Source: Algoriphagus aestuarii (GTDB lineage Bacteria; Bacteroidota; Bacteroidia; Cytophagales; Cyclobacteriaceae). Taken from it: a stretch of 64,000 bases of DNA. Location of the stretch: NCBI GenBank assembly GCA_017051695.1, contig JAFIDK010000001.1, positions 496,001-560,000 on the forward strand, read 5' to 3'. Both the position numbers and the translations under genes were made by a program. Under the pieces are notes generated by a model. The model was not told where the DNA came from. It saw only the letters and a list, made by a program, of their open reading frames with translations, and did not search any database. This document shows positions 35,183 to 45,272 of the stretch, piece by piece (position 1 is the first letter of the stretch; the number at the start of each line of letters is the position of its first letter).

Positions 35183-37231
35183 CTATTTTGTTAATACACC
35201 CACTTCTCCAAAGGTAGCACCATTGCCATCCGCTGTTTTGGAGGCTTTCAATCGGATATACTTCGCCTGTACCGGATCAAATCGTACCAATTGCTCAATT
35301 GGGCTATTGACGATATTGGAAAATTCTCCGGATGCAGTCGTTTTCCAGGATCTTCCATCTTCACTTACCTGAAACTCGAAATTGGTGATAATTCCACTTG
35401 GGTATCTGGCCTGCATTGGCATGTAGCTAAATCCTTGGATCTGAATCGATTCTCCCAAGTCAATCGTCAGCATCCCGTTTTTGCTGGTGAAATACGTATT
35501 TCTGTTCTCATCAAAGGCTTTAAAGTCATCTTCCTCCACATTTTGCCATCCTGCTTTTGGAAGATCAAGGTCCAATCTTAGCGGGTCGCTCATTTTGTCT
35601 GAACTTGGATCATAGGAAGAAACAATCAAAGTGGTGGCTTCTTTCACTGCAATAGGAGCAGTATAAGCTAGGCTTTCCTTGGTGGGATTGCTACCGTCAA
35701 GTGTATAGTACAATTCCAAATTGGTATCCGGAGCAGCCAAAGTCACCTCTCCGTTTGTGGACCTTTTCACTGTCGGAGGCAATAAAAGCTTTGGTGCATG
35801 ATACACACCCACTTCGGCAATCACTGGCACATCCTTCGCATCCAAGAAGTTTACTCTGATTTTTTGGGCTTCGGTATCCGGGAATCTTAAAATTCGTTTA
35901 TGCCCAATTGTCGTAGCTTCTGTGATTTTTTCCCAAGTTCCATTCACTTCTTTTTCAAGAGAGAAAGCCTTAATTCGCTGGCCCAAAACCACATATTCTT
36001 GAATCACCAGGCGGTTAAAAACAGTTGGTTTCCCAAAATCAATTTCTATACTTCCTGATTTTTGTCCATCAGGTACCGACCAATAGGTTTCATAATTTTC
36101 GTCCTGAACATTTTCTACCGAGAAATCTGAGCCTCTTTCAGAAGACGCAGAAACAACTGACTGAGAAACTAAATTCACTGCAAAATCTTCTTTTACCTTC
36201 TCTCCCAACTTCAAAATCGCTTCCTCATCGTTCTCATGAATCAAACCTCGGGTGTCAACTGGAAAATTGATCAGGAGTGAAGTGTTTCTACCTATGCTAT
36301 TGTAATAGATGTCTACCAGGTTTGCCAAACTTCTGACTTTATGGTCCTCATACGTATGGTAATACCATCCCGGTCGGATAGAAACATTGGTCTCTGCAGG
36401 AACCCAATGTGTCCCATCTTCCTGTCCTGGAGCATATTTTTGAGGATAATCCGGCATTCCGGCATACACCGAATCACGCATTAAATTCGCCCAGTTAGTC
36501 TCAAAAGCTTCTCCGTGCTCATTTCCAACCCATCTCACATCGGGTCCTCCATCGCTGAACATCACAGCATTTGGCTGTAATTCCCTCACCAACTCATAAA
36601 CTTCCGGCCAATTATAATAAGTCAACTTATCCACTTTTCTGGATTCATTGGCTCCGCCATAATACCCGTCTCCTCCATTGGCTCCATCAAACCACACTTC
36701 AAAAATCTCCCCATAATTGGTCAACAATTCGGTCAACTGATTTCTCATATAGGTGATGTATTCCGGCTTGCCATAATCCGGATGGTTTCTATCCCATGGA
36801 GAATAATAAATCCCGAATTTCAATCCATACTCTTTACAAGCCTCCGATAAATCCTTGATCAAATCGCCTTTTCCATCTTTCCAAGGACTATTTTTGACAG
36901 AATGCTCGGTATAGGCAGATGGCCAAAGAACAAATCCATCGTGATGCTTAGCGGTAATGATCAAGCCTTTCATTCCAGCTTCACTTGCTACTCGTGCCCA
37001 TTGTCTGGCATCTAGTGCTGTCGGGTTAAACTGCTCCGGTTTTTCATCCCCAAAACCCCATTCCCGATCTGAAAAAGTGTTCATATTAAAATGCAGGAAT
37101 CCATAATATTCCAATTCCTGCCAGGCTATCTGACGAGGGGCAGGAGTAGGCTCAACGGGAACAACTGGCTCTCCTTTTTCTTGGCAAAAGGTAAGACCCA
37201 GCAATAAAGCAGGTAAAATATACTTTTTCAT
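35183..37231 (-). CDS. GH29 alpha-L-fucosidase lipoprotein with F5/8C-type modules
   Basis: 682 residues. The signal MKKYILPALLLGLTFC has a lipobox, so it is likely a lipoprotein (acylated Cys16). The GH29 barrel spans about residues 30-340 with AKHHDGF and the nucleophile Asp182 in FEVWFDGANGGDGYY. A discoidin-like module follows (about 355-470), then a short chitobiase-type beta domain (about 478-550, YYTLDGSNPT) and a second F5/8C-like module to the end. It removes alpha-L-fucose from glycans at the cell surface or periplasm. Monocistronic. Confidence 0.92.
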   Translation of the reverse strand: MKKYILPALLLGLTFCQEKGEPVVPVEPTPAPRQIAWQELEYYGFLHFNMNTFSDREWGFGDEKPEQFNPTALDARQWARVASEAGMKGLIITAKHHDGFVLWPSAYTEHSVKNSPWKDGKGDLIKDLSEACKEYGLKFGIYYSPWDRNHPDYGKPEYITYMRNQLTELLTNYGEIFEVWFDGANGGDGYYGGANESRKVDKLTYYNWPEVYELVRELQPNAVMFSDGGPDVRWVGNEHGEAFETNWANLMRDSVYAGMPDYPQKYAPGQEDGTHWVPAETNVSIRPGWYYHTYEDHKVRSLANLVDIYYNSIGRNTSLLINFPVDTRGLIHENDEEAILKLGEKVKEDFAVNLVSQSVVSASSERGSDFSVENVQDENYETYWSVPDGQKSGSIEIDFGKPTVFNRLVIQEYVVLGQRIKAFSLEKEVNGTWEKITEATTIGHKRILRFPDTEAQKIRVNFLDAKDVPVIAEVGVYHAPKLLLPPTVKRSTNGEVTLAAPDTNLELYYTLDGSNPTKESLAYTAPIAVKEATTLIVSSYDPSSDKMSDPLRLDLDLPKAGWQNVEEDDFKAFDENRNTYFTSKNGMLTIDLGESIQIQGFSYMPMQARYPSGIITNFEFQVSEDGRSWKTTASGEFSNIVNSPIEQLVRFDPVQAKYIRLKASKTADGNGATFGEVGVLTK

Positions 37232-37460
37232 AATTTCAAATTAGGGCTTGATATTACCGAATTTGGATCGAATATTAAAGAAAATTTTATATTAAGTCTG
37301 ATAGTGTTTTTATAAAAAAACTAATAACTATAAGGAAAACCATCCTAAAAGTGAGGGGCAACTTGTATTTGTCAAATAATATGATTCTCTAACCCATTCA
37401 AATAAAACCTTTGTCAAAGAATCTGGCCTTAGTCTCCAAGTTTCCTTTTATTTTTCCACT

Positions 37461-39701
37461 ATGAAAAAAGCACTGACGCTACTACTAGGTCTATTGAGTT
37501 TCCAACTTTCAGCTCAGATTGAATTAAAAATTAGTGATAACTCCTCCGGTTTACCTCTAGAAAATGTTCGTATAAAATCGCATGGCTCTCCAATTCTGAG
37601 TTCTGATGCAACAGGAGTTGTCATGATTCCAAATGAAACTAGAACCAAAGTTTCGTTTGCATTAGAGGGTTATGAACCACTGGAAGCAACTTTTGATCCT
37701 GGAAAACACGAAGTCAAACTTTTTCCTGTCAGTATTAACTTAGCATCGGTCACTGTTTCTGCTTTTGAGTCCGAAAGGCCAATTCTTGAGCAATCAGCCT
37801 CCATTTCTGTAATTTCAGAACGGGACTTCAACAGATTCAATGAAACATCGATAGTCAATTCTTTCAATACCAAACCGGGGATAAGAATTGAGGAAAGAGC
37901 CCCGGCTTCTTATCGTATTTCAATTAGAGGAAGTTCTCTGCGAGCTCCTTTTGGAGTGAGAAATGTGAAAGTATACTGGAACGAAGTCCCCTTCACCTCT
38001 CCAGACGGAACGACTGCTTTGAATTTATTGGATTTGACCAATATCAGCACGGCAGAGGTCATCAAAGGGCCTTCCGGAAGTATTTATGGAGCAGGAAATG
38101 GAGGAGTGGTCAATCTGGAAAGCAAAGCAGATCCTACTGGCGGAAGACTCAGCACAGATTTCATGACCGGCAGCTTCGGGTTATCAAGATTCAGGCTTGG
38201 ATTATCCCAAAAAGTGGGAAATGGTGGATTTGATGCATCTTTTGTCCAACAAAAATCTGATGGGTACCGTGAGCAATCTGCGATGGACAGAAAAGTCTTC
38301 CAATTGGGAGGGTATTTTCCAGTTTCAGAAAAGCAGGAAATCCGCACCCAGCTCCTGATCTCAGATCTCAATTATCAAATTCCCGGAGCGCTAACTGCCG
38401 ATCAACTGGCAGAAGATCCCACTCAAGCCCGACCAGGATCAGTTGCTCAAAACAGCTCAATTGCCCAACAATCGGTCTTTGCCTCCATAGCTCATCTCTA
38501 TAACTTATCAAATCAAGCAAAGAACAACACAGTTCTTTACTTGAATACCAATGACTTTGAAAATCCCTTCAATCTCGACTATAAAAAAGAATTAGGTTTT
38601 GGGTATGGTGGACGAACGACTTTTTCGATAGATGGTAAACTAGGGGGAAAAGACCTGAGAATCATCGCAGGTGGAGAATTCCAGACTAGCTTTACTGAAG
38701 CCACTAATTTCGGAAACCGAGGTGGAGTAGCAGATACGATTCGATTTGCAGATAAACTTCGAGCCACACAGGGCTTTTTGTTTCAGCAAGCAGAATGGCA
38801 AGGTTCAGAGAGACTTTTGATGACCATTGGCTTAAGTGAAAACTTCTCCAGTTTTGAGATCGACAGGCAAATAGACGCAACTGGAGGACCATTGGGAGTA
38901 CAAACTAGAAAATTTGATCCGATTGTTGTGCCAAGACTTGCTTTCAACTATCAGTTAAATCAGCATTCCTCCCTATTCTCAAGTTTGAGCAGCGGATTCT
39001 CTCCACCGACCATCGATGAAGTAAGAACCAATGAGGGAAGTTTAAACCTTGATTTGGAAGCCGAAAAAGGCTTAAATACCGAGTTTGGTTTCAGACTGGG
39101 AAAAGATCGCTTAAATATAGAAGCCACTGCGTTTTATTTTCAGTTGAAACAGACCATCACTACTTACACCAATGAACAAGGTGTGGTTCTTTTTAGAAAT
39201 GCCGGTGCCACGGATCAAAAAGGTTTGGAAGCTGCCATAGATTATGCGATTATCCAAAATAGCGCAAGTGCCATCAGGGATCTAAAAATCGGAACAGCAT
39301 TCACTGGACATTATTTTAAATTTAAGGACTACCAAAAACAAGACAATGACTATTCAGGGAATGACCTGACTGGAGTTGCTCCAAATACACTTGTCAGTAG
39401 AATTGACCTCCGAACAGCACCTGGAATCTACCTCAACTTTACCCATCAGTTTACAGATAAAATGCCACTCAATGATGCAAATACCGTTTATCAGGATTCT
39501 TACAATTTGGTCAACCTGAGATTTGGATGGGCGAAGTGGATTGGAAAAGCCTGGGAAATTGAAGCATTTGGTGGAGTAGATAATCTCCTGGATGAATCTT
39601 ATTCACTAGGAAATGACCTCAATCCCTTTGGCGGAAGATATTACCAACCTGCTCCCACAAGAAATTGGTATGGAGGTATCAAGGTCGGATTCAATTATTA
39701 A
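37461..39701 (+). CDS. TonB-dependent outer-membrane receptor
   Basis: 746 residues. Signal peptide MKKALTLLLGLLSFQLSA, then a carboxypeptidase-regulatory-like domain (about 20-95), a plug (about 115-225, ending in KGPSGSIYGAGNGGVVNLES) and a 22-strand-type barrel closing with GGIKVGFNY. The ligand cannot be read; an iron complex or other nutrient is possible. The next gene starts 35 nt after the stop, so a joint transcript with the S10 peptidase is likely. No SusD-like partner is present. Confidence 0.93.
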   Translation: MKKALTLLLGLLSFQLSAQIELKISDNSSGLPLENVRIKSHGSPILSSDATGVVMIPNETRTKVSFALEGYEPLEATFDPGKHEVKLFPVSINLASVTVSAFESERPILEQSASISVISERDFNRFNETSIVNSFNTKPGIRIEERAPASYRISIRGSSLRAPFGVRNVKVYWNEVPFTSPDGTTALNLLDLTNISTAEVIKGPSGSIYGAGNGGVVNLESKADPTGGRLSTDFMTGSFGLSRFRLGLSQKVGNGGFDASFVQQKSDGYREQSAMDRKVFQLGGYFPVSEKQEIRTQLLISDLNYQIPGALTADQLAEDPTQARPGSVAQNSSIAQQSVFASIAHLYNLSNQAKNNTVLYLNTNDFENPFNLDYKKELGFGYGGRTTFSIDGKLGGKDLRIIAGGEFQTSFTEATNFGNRGGVADTIRFADKLRATQGFLFQQAEWQGSERLLMTIGLSENFSSFEIDRQIDATGGPLGVQTRKFDPIVVPRLAFNYQLNQHSSLFSSLSSGFSPPTIDEVRTNEGSLNLDLEAEKGLNTEFGFRLGKDRLNIEATAFYFQLKQTITTYTNEQGVVLFRNAGATDQKGLEAAIDYAIIQNSASAIRDLKIGTAFTGHYFKFKDYQKQDNDYSGNDLTGVAPNTLVSRIDLRTAPGIYLNFTHQFTDKMPLNDANTVYQDSYNLVNLRFGWAKWIGKAWEIEAFGGVDNLLDESYSLGNDLNPFGGRYYQPAPTRNWYGGIKVGFNY

Positions 39702-39735
39702 CAGTAAATTTCAAGGTCGATCTAAATCCCCAATC

Positions 39736-41244
39736 ATGAAAAAAAACCTATTCATTTTCTCTCTTCTTTACCTCTTTGTGCTCAGTGCTTTTGCTCAGGA
39801 AGAGCCATCAAAAGAAGTTAAAAGGGACCCAATCCATTTTGAAAAGGCCATGTCAGGAACTTTTAATGGACAGAAAATAGATTATAATGCAGTGGTGAGT
39901 GAGACATTTCTTCGCAACAAAAAAGGAGAGGTTACAGCGGGAATGTGGAGTACAGCCTATATCCGTACTGGCACTGATTCATCAAAAAGACCAGTAACTT
40001 TTATCTTTAATGGAGGACCAGGATCAGCATCAGTATGGCTACACATGGGTTTCTTCGGCCCTAAAGTAGTTAAAACAGATTCAGACGCTAAAATTGACGA
40101 TGGGGCAGCTCCTTACACATTTGTGGACAACCCACAGGCCCTTCTTGACATGACAGACTTGGTCTTTATAGATCCTATCGGTACAGGTTTTAGCCAGGTG
40201 GAAGGAGTTGGTAAAAACGAGGATTTCTGGAGTTTAAATGGAGATGCCAGTTCGATTGTCCAATTTATGAGAATCTGGGTCACACAACATGGAAGATGGC
40301 AAGCTCCTAAATTTATCGCCGGAGAAAGCTTCGGGACCACACGGGCTGCAAAAATCGCAGAGGTTTTGGAAGGCGGGGGACAAACAATGGCGATCAATGG
40401 AATCATCTTGATTTCCCAAGCCCTGGATTATGCAGGTTCGTCTTCATGGGAAGATAATATCACTTCTTTTTTCACCTACCTACCTTCTATGGCAGCCACC
40501 GCTTGGTATCATAAAAAAGCAGGAGCAGGCAAAACCTTAGGGGAATTTGTCCAAGAGGCGCGAGACTTTGCCTATGGTGATTATTTGACAGCGCTTTACA
40601 AAGGCGAAAAGCAAAGTGAAGGGGAAAAATCTTCAATTGCTGATAAGTTGGCATATTTCACCGGTTTAGATAAAAAATTCATCCTGAGATCTGACAATCA
40701 AATCCTGATGCACCGCTTCAAAAAGGAATTGCTTCGGGAAGAAGGGCAAGCGATTGGCACCTTGGATGGTCGATATTACGCAACCGAAACTGATAAAGCA
40801 GCAGAAGGCCCAGTTTTAGGCGACCCTAGTAGCTACATGACTGGTGCTGCTTATACCGCCACTTGGAATGACTACCTAACCCGTGAACTTGGAGTTATGA
40901 TGGATAGGCCTTACTATACCTCCGCAGTGGGAATGGGAGGAAACTGGAATTGGAAACCGGTACCGGATGGAGCATATTTGGAGCCTAGCTATGTCAGTAC
41001 AGCCAGATCTCTCAGTGAAGCAATGCATAGAAACACCGCTATGAAAGTCATGGTTGCCAATGGATATTACGATTTGATCACTCCGTTTTTTGATGCTGAA
41101 TACACTTTTGCAAGGCATAACTTCCCTCAAGAAAGAATAGAGATGAAATATTATGAAGCGGGTCACATGATGTACAATCATCAGGAAGATTTTGATGCAT
41201 TGGCAAAAGACATCCGAAATTTTATTACTCAAATGATTCAGTAA
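39736..41244 (+). CDS. Serine carboxypeptidase-like protein, peptidase family S10
   Basis: 502 residues from the ATG at 39736; a longer frame from 39613 overlaps the receptor gene and is rejected because the signal peptide starts here (MKKNLFIFSLLYLFVLSAFA). S10 landmarks: FIFNGGPGSASVWLHMGFFGP (oxyanion region), GESFGTTRAAK (catalytic Ser), a C-terminal Asp in VANGYYDLITP, and His in YEAGHMMY. Exported to the periplasm, where it would trim C-terminal residues of peptides. It may process peptide taken up by the TonB receptor encoded upstream. Confidence 0.9.
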   Translation: MKKNLFIFSLLYLFVLSAFAQEEPSKEVKRDPIHFEKAMSGTFNGQKIDYNAVVSETFLRNKKGEVTAGMWSTAYIRTGTDSSKRPVTFIFNGGPGSASVWLHMGFFGPKVVKTDSDAKIDDGAAPYTFVDNPQALLDMTDLVFIDPIGTGFSQVEGVGKNEDFWSLNGDASSIVQFMRIWVTQHGRWQAPKFIAGESFGTTRAAKIAEVLEGGGQTMAINGIILISQALDYAGSSSWEDNITSFFTYLPSMAATAWYHKKAGAGKTLGEFVQEARDFAYGDYLTALYKGEKQSEGEKSSIADKLAYFTGLDKKFILRSDNQILMHRFKKELLREEGQAIGTLDGRYYATETDKAAEGPVLGDPSSYMTGAAYTATWNDYLTRELGVMMDRPYYTSAVGMGGNWNWKPVPDGAYLEPSYVSTARSLSEAMHRNTAMKVMVANGYYDLITPFFDAEYTFARHNFPQERIEMKYYEAGHMMYNHQEDFDALAKDIRNFITQMIQ

Positions 41245-41312
41245 AAGATCAGGAAACTGTGAACTTTACTGACTCAAAATCCGATTTGGAATAAAGAATA
41301 AAATCAATCACC

Positions 41313-41915
41313 ATGCAGAAACCCGATTTCAACATAGAAGAAGTCAATAAAATCATCCGTGGACGTAGATCCATGTTTGTCGCACAGTTCAAAGAAAACG
41401 ACCCAGTTGATGATTCCATCATAGAGGAAATGCTTGAAAATGCAAGATGGGCCCCTACACATAAATTAACCCAACCTTGGGAATTTATTGTCTATAAAGG
41501 GGAAGGGTTAAAAACCTTTGGAAATTATCAGGCAGAAATGTATAAAATGCGAGCTGAGAAAAATGGCACCCCATTTCTTGAAGCTACCTACAATAAGTTT
41601 ATCGAAACCCCTCAAAAAGCCTCTCATGTCATCGCCATTTTGATGAAAAGATCGGAAGGAATTCCACTTATGGAGGAGATTTCAGCTGTTGCCATGGCAG
41701 TTCAAAATATGTATTTAACTGCATCAGCCCATGGACTAGCTGCCTATTGGGGTACAGGTGGACCGACTTTTTGGCCGGAAGCCAGAGAGGATTTCGGATT
41801 GGAAGGAGAAGACATGCTGATGGGATTTTTCTATGTAGCCAAACCTGCGGTAGAAAATTGGCCTGTTGGAAAACGGGACTCTTTAGATGAAAAAGTTGCT
41901 TGGATTACAGAATAA
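41313..41915 (+). CDS. Nitroreductase family protein
   Basis: 200 residues. FMN-binding pattern RGRRSMFVAQF, then ENARWAPTHKLTQPWEFIV near the N-terminus, MAVQNMYLTASAHGLAAYWGTGG in the middle and MGFFYVAKPA near the end. Such enzymes reduce nitro compounds, quinones or flavins with NAD(P)H; the real substrate is open. It ends in a strong hairpin shared with the convergent DinB gene. Confidence 0.92.
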   Translation: MQKPDFNIEEVNKIIRGRRSMFVAQFKENDPVDDSIIEEMLENARWAPTHKLTQPWEFIVYKGEGLKTFGNYQAEMYKMRAEKNGTPFLEATYNKFIETPQKASHVIAILMKRSEGIPLMEEISAVAMAVQNMYLTASAHGLAAYWGTGGPTFWPEAREDFGLEGEDMLMGFFYVAKPAVENWPVGKRDSLDEKVAWITE

Positions 41916-41919
41916 AAAG

Positions 41920-41945
41920 AATGGCAGATCGAGCGATCTGCCATT
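41920..41945. terminator. Bidirectional terminator, nitroreductase / DinB genes
   Basis: A perfect 11-bp stem AATGGCAGATC / GATCTGCCATT with a GAGC loop, between the two convergent genes. Confidence 0.88.
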
Positions 41946-41968
41946 TTCATTTAAATTAGTTCAGAAAC

Positions 41969-42499
41969 TTAGAATCCTACATAAGCCGGCGGTTCTGCAC
42001 CTTGGGTTCTGATATATGCCACTGCAGATCCATTATGATGGGAAGTATGATCCATCAATAATGCTGCAACCTGTCTTCTTGATACAGTATTTCCAAAAAC
42101 CTCGATTTTTTCCGCTATATCTTCAGGAGACAATGCTGCAAGGGTTTTCTTACCGTAATCAAAACACTTACCTACATACTCAGCTAGTTCAGCCTTGCTA
42201 GCAGATTCCAGATTGATTTCAAATCCCGGATCACTGCCTTTTAGGAAACCCTGAGATATGCCAACAATAGCATTTCCTACATGGTGTATTTGCTCTTTGA
42301 AAGACATTGCCGCAGGGTCGGTTTTGTATTCCATACCTGAATCCGGCATTTTATCCAGGATATCTAGCGTATACTTTTTAGTATTATCCCACTTGGCCAT
42401 AAACTCTTCCATTGTGGTCTGGGCATTGACAGCTCCTGCTGCAAGCATTAAAAATGAAGCCATTACAGCTCCGGTTAGTAATCGTACTACCTTTTTCAT
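41969..42499 (-). CDS. DinB-family protein with a signal peptide
   Basis: 176 residues. A Sec signal (MKKVVRLLTGAVMASFLMLAAGAVNA) precedes a four-helix DinB fold, with metal-ligand candidates His in EQIHHVGNAIVG and His in MDHTSHHNGSAVAYIR. Classic DinB/YfiT proteins are cytoplasmic thiol transferases; this one is predicted to be periplasmic, so the thiol-transfer role may not apply. It is divergent from gldD with a 77-nt gap that holds a TAGGTTTG element for this gene. Confidence 0.85.
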   Translation of the reverse strand: MKKVVRLLTGAVMASFLMLAAGAVNAQTTMEEFMAKWDNTKKYTLDILDKMPDSGMEYKTDPAAMSFKEQIHHVGNAIVGISQGFLKGSDPGFEINLESASKAELAEYVGKCFDYGKKTLAALSPEDIAEKIEVFGNTVSRRQVAALLMDHTSHHNGSAVAYIRTQGAEPPAYVGF

Positions 42500-42551
42500 G
42501 GAATATAGGGTTTGGTTCTTTTGTTAAATTTCATCTATTATCCTATCATTT

Positions 42552-42559
42552 CAAACCTA
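42552..42559 (-). promoter_or_regulatory. -7 element of the DinB gene
   Basis: Minus-strand TAGGTTTG, an exact TAnnTTTG match 52 nt upstream of the ATG. No -33 TTTG at normal spacing was found. Confidence 0.5.
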
Positions 42560-42576
42560 TTGTCTAATTTTAAACC

Positions 42577-43149
42577 ATGCGTAAATATCTTTTGTATCTA
42601 CCTATTGCATTAGGTTTAGCAGCATGTGGAGAAACTTACCTTCCAAAACCTCCGGGATATAACCGGATTGACTTGCCTGCTCATCAATTTGAAATTCTAC
42701 AGGAAGGGTATCCATATCAACTGGAATACTCCAAATACAGTCAAGTGGAAGCTGATTCTTTCAATGTAGAGGAAGATGAATGGATCAATTTACACTATGT
42801 GGATTTTGGTGCAAAAGTGCATTTGACTTACAAAAGAATCGGTGATGGGGTGAGTTTCAGAAAACTCTCCAGTGACGCTTTTCAGCTTACAGCAAAGCAT
42901 CAAATCAAGGCTTATGGAATTCAGGAATCAGTAGCAATGACTCCTGAAGGGTATACTGGAGTTATTGCAGAGTTGACTGGGGAAGTTCCTACGCAATTTC
43001 AGTTTTTTGTCACAGACTCCACTAAAAATTTCTTGAGAGGAGCACTTTACTTTAATACTGCGATGAAAAATGACTCGCTGGCTCCTGTCATAGAATACAT
43101 CAAGGTGGACATGGCCCACCTGATGAATTCCGTTAAATTTCAAGATTAA
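42577..43149 (+). CDS. gldD: Gliding-motility lipoprotein GldD
   Basis: 190 residues. Lipoprotein signal MRKYLLYLPIALGLAAC (acylated Cys17). GldD features: YLPKPPGYNRIDLPAHQF at the mature start, the FEILQEGYPYQLEYSKYS segment, and the closing FNTAMKNDSLAPVIEYIKVDM. GldD is needed for gliding with the type IX secretion system in Flavobacterium. gldE or other gld genes are not adjacent. Its stop abuts the stop of the SSS transporter gene. Confidence 0.9.
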   Translation: MRKYLLYLPIALGLAACGETYLPKPPGYNRIDLPAHQFEILQEGYPYQLEYSKYSQVEADSFNVEEDEWINLHYVDFGAKVHLTYKRIGDGVSFRKLSSDAFQLTAKHQIKAYGIQESVAMTPEGYTGVIAELTGEVPTQFQFFVTDSTKNFLRGALYFNTAMKNDSLAPVIEYIKVDMAHLMNSVKFQD

Positions 43150-44925
43150 TTAATTCAGCTTTTTCCAGGATCTCACAATAATCACCCCGCCAGTTACAGA
43201 TATGGCTGCGGCGATTATACCACTGAGAATATTTCCATAGATAAAGAATCCGGTGGAGAATAATGCGGAATAAATCATTACAGCACCGATCACCATCAGA
43301 CCTATTTCTTTCGGAAGCTGCCCCATTACTTGCTTTTCTGCTGGATATCTGTCCAAGACTTTTTTCCATCCAAATGCTGCTGGAGTCACTTTTCTATAGA
43401 AAGAAAGTAGTACCTCGTCTTTTTCAGGTCTGGTGACGAAGGTGACGATCAACCAACCCACTGTCGTAATACTGACACTATAAATCAATTTCAAATATGC
43501 CTGGTTTTCAGGAATCAAAATCCAGTTTACTTTGGGGTTGATCACTTCAAAGAAGATGGCTACCACAAAAGAGATAGCCATTGCAGAAATCTCTGTAAAC
43601 GCATTGATTCTCCACCAAAACCACCTTAAAATAAAGATCAAACCTGTCCCGGCTCCGATTTGCAAAAGGATATTGAATGCATCCAATGCAGAAGATAGCG
43701 CCAAAGCCAATAATGCGGAAAGTGCCATTAACAATACCGTGGAAATTCTTCCTACAGATACCAATTCTTTATCAGAAGCTTCTGGCTTCACAAATCTCAG
43801 GTAAAAATCATTTACGATATACGAAGAACCCCAGTTGAGGTGCGTGGAAAGCGTAGACATGACCGCAGCGATCAATGATGCCAATACAATTCCGATTAAA
43901 CCTGTAGGCAGGTAAGTAAGCATCGCAGAATAAGCCAAATCATCACCCAATTTATCTGCAGGGATGTCTGGAAATGCTGCCTGCAAGTCAGAAATCTGAG
44001 GGAAAATCACCAAAGATGACAAAGCGATTAAAATCCAAGGCCAAGGTCTCATGGCATAATGCGCGATGTTAAAAAACAAAGTAGCACCGATGGCATTCTT
44101 CTCATCCTTTGCAGAAAGCATTCTTTGGGCGATGTATCCACCACCTCCAGGCTCAGCACCAGGATACCATGTAGCCCACCACTGGATGGCAATCGGCATG
44201 ATAAACAATGGGATATAGGCGTTTGGATCAGAGAAATCAGGCAAGAAATTTAATTTGTCAGCCACATTTTCATGGGCTAATAGATTATTCAAAGAACCGA
44301 TTTCCGGTAAATCCAAAATGAAATAAGCAGCTCCAAACGAACCGATCATAGCGATGAAAAACTGAAAAAAGTCTGTCAATAATACGCCTTTCAGTCCACC
44401 CAAAGAACTATAAACCACAGTTACTATTGAGGCTATCAACAAGGTCTGAACTGGACTCAACCCAAGCATAACCCCTCCTATTTTGATCGCAGCCAAAGAA
44501 ACAGTTGCCATGATCACCACATTGAAGAAAACACCCAAGTAAATGGCTCTGAAGGCTCTTAAAAAAGCAGCTCCTTTTCCGGAATACCTCAATTCATAGA
44601 ATTCCAAATCAGTAGTTACTTCTGACCTTCTCCAAAGTTTGGCGTAAACAAAAACAGTCAGCATCCCTGTCAACAAGAACGCCCACCAAGCCCAGTTTCC
44701 TGCCACACCGTTTTTACGAACGATGTCTGTTACCAGATTAGGAGTATCTGCAGAGAAAGTAGTGGCCACCATAGAAACCCCCAATAGCCACCAAGGCATA
44801 TTTCTTCCAGAGAGGAAAAATTCTTTGGCTGAACTTCCTGCTTTTTTTGCTGTAAAAAGACCAATCAAAAGGGAAATGACAAAGAAGGCGGCAATAATGC
44901 CCCAATCAATGGCGGTTACATTCAT
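43150..44925 (-). CDS. Sodium:solute symporter (SSS family)
   Basis: 591 residues with about 13-14 membrane helices. The N-terminal IDWGIIAAFFVISLLIGLFTAKKAG and the FLSGRNMPWWLLGVSMVATTFSADTPNL segment are typical of the SSS core (Na+ and substrate sites lie in these unwound helices). Substrate class cannot be read; sugars, inositol or amino acids are possible. Monocistronic, with a long AT-rich upstream region. Confidence 0.92.
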   Translation of the reverse strand: MNVTAIDWGIIAAFFVISLLIGLFTAKKAGSSAKEFFLSGRNMPWWLLGVSMVATTFSADTPNLVTDIVRKNGVAGNWAWWAFLLTGMLTVFVYAKLWRRSEVTTDLEFYELRYSGKGAAFLRAFRAIYLGVFFNVVIMATVSLAAIKIGGVMLGLSPVQTLLIASIVTVVYSSLGGLKGVLLTDFFQFFIAMIGSFGAAYFILDLPEIGSLNNLLAHENVADKLNFLPDFSDPNAYIPLFIMPIAIQWWATWYPGAEPGGGGYIAQRMLSAKDEKNAIGATLFFNIAHYAMRPWPWILIALSSLVIFPQISDLQAAFPDIPADKLGDDLAYSAMLTYLPTGLIGIVLASLIAAVMSTLSTHLNWGSSYIVNDFYLRFVKPEASDKELVSVGRISTVLLMALSALLALALSSALDAFNILLQIGAGTGLIFILRWFWWRINAFTEISAMAISFVVAIFFEVINPKVNWILIPENQAYLKLIYSVSITTVGWLIVTFVTRPEKDEVLLSFYRKVTPAAFGWKKVLDRYPAEKQVMGQLPKEIGLMVIGAVMIYSALFSTGFFIYGNILSGIIAAAISVTGGVIIVRSWKKLN

Positions 44926-45272
44926 AGTAATGGGTTTTTAGAATATGTTTTTCTCATTTTTTTTTAAAATGAAAAGAACTTAATTAATATTTTTTACTAA
45001 TGTATTTAATTTTTTTAATCTGGATATAATATTGGCATGATTTAGCCGTAAAAAGAAAAAAATTAGCGGTTTCAAATTGAATTTTATCCCCTTCACCAAA
45101 TGTCATAACTCTACGACCGCATTTTTCAAATTAATTCAAAGCTAATAACCCGTGAAGTTTTATGGACTTTCTTCACATTTTAATAATCAAATCATAATTA
45201 CCTTTCTATCAAGCATCTGAAAGGGGGAAAGTAATTTCATTTTTTAGAATTGTACACCAACCAAATCAAGAA
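44926..45272. other. AT-rich divergent intergenic region, no gene seen
   Basis: 347 nt between the SSS transporter start and the choice-of-anchor gene. It is very AT-rich with several A and T runs. A weak -7-like TACCTTTC lies at 45199-45206 ahead of the rightward gene, and no exact promoter match is seen on the left. No coding frame or clear hairpin. Confidence 0.5.

Noticed and set aside
39613-39735. Longer start for the S10 peptidase
   Set aside because: The added residues overlap the receptor gene and would bury a clear signal peptide at 39736.
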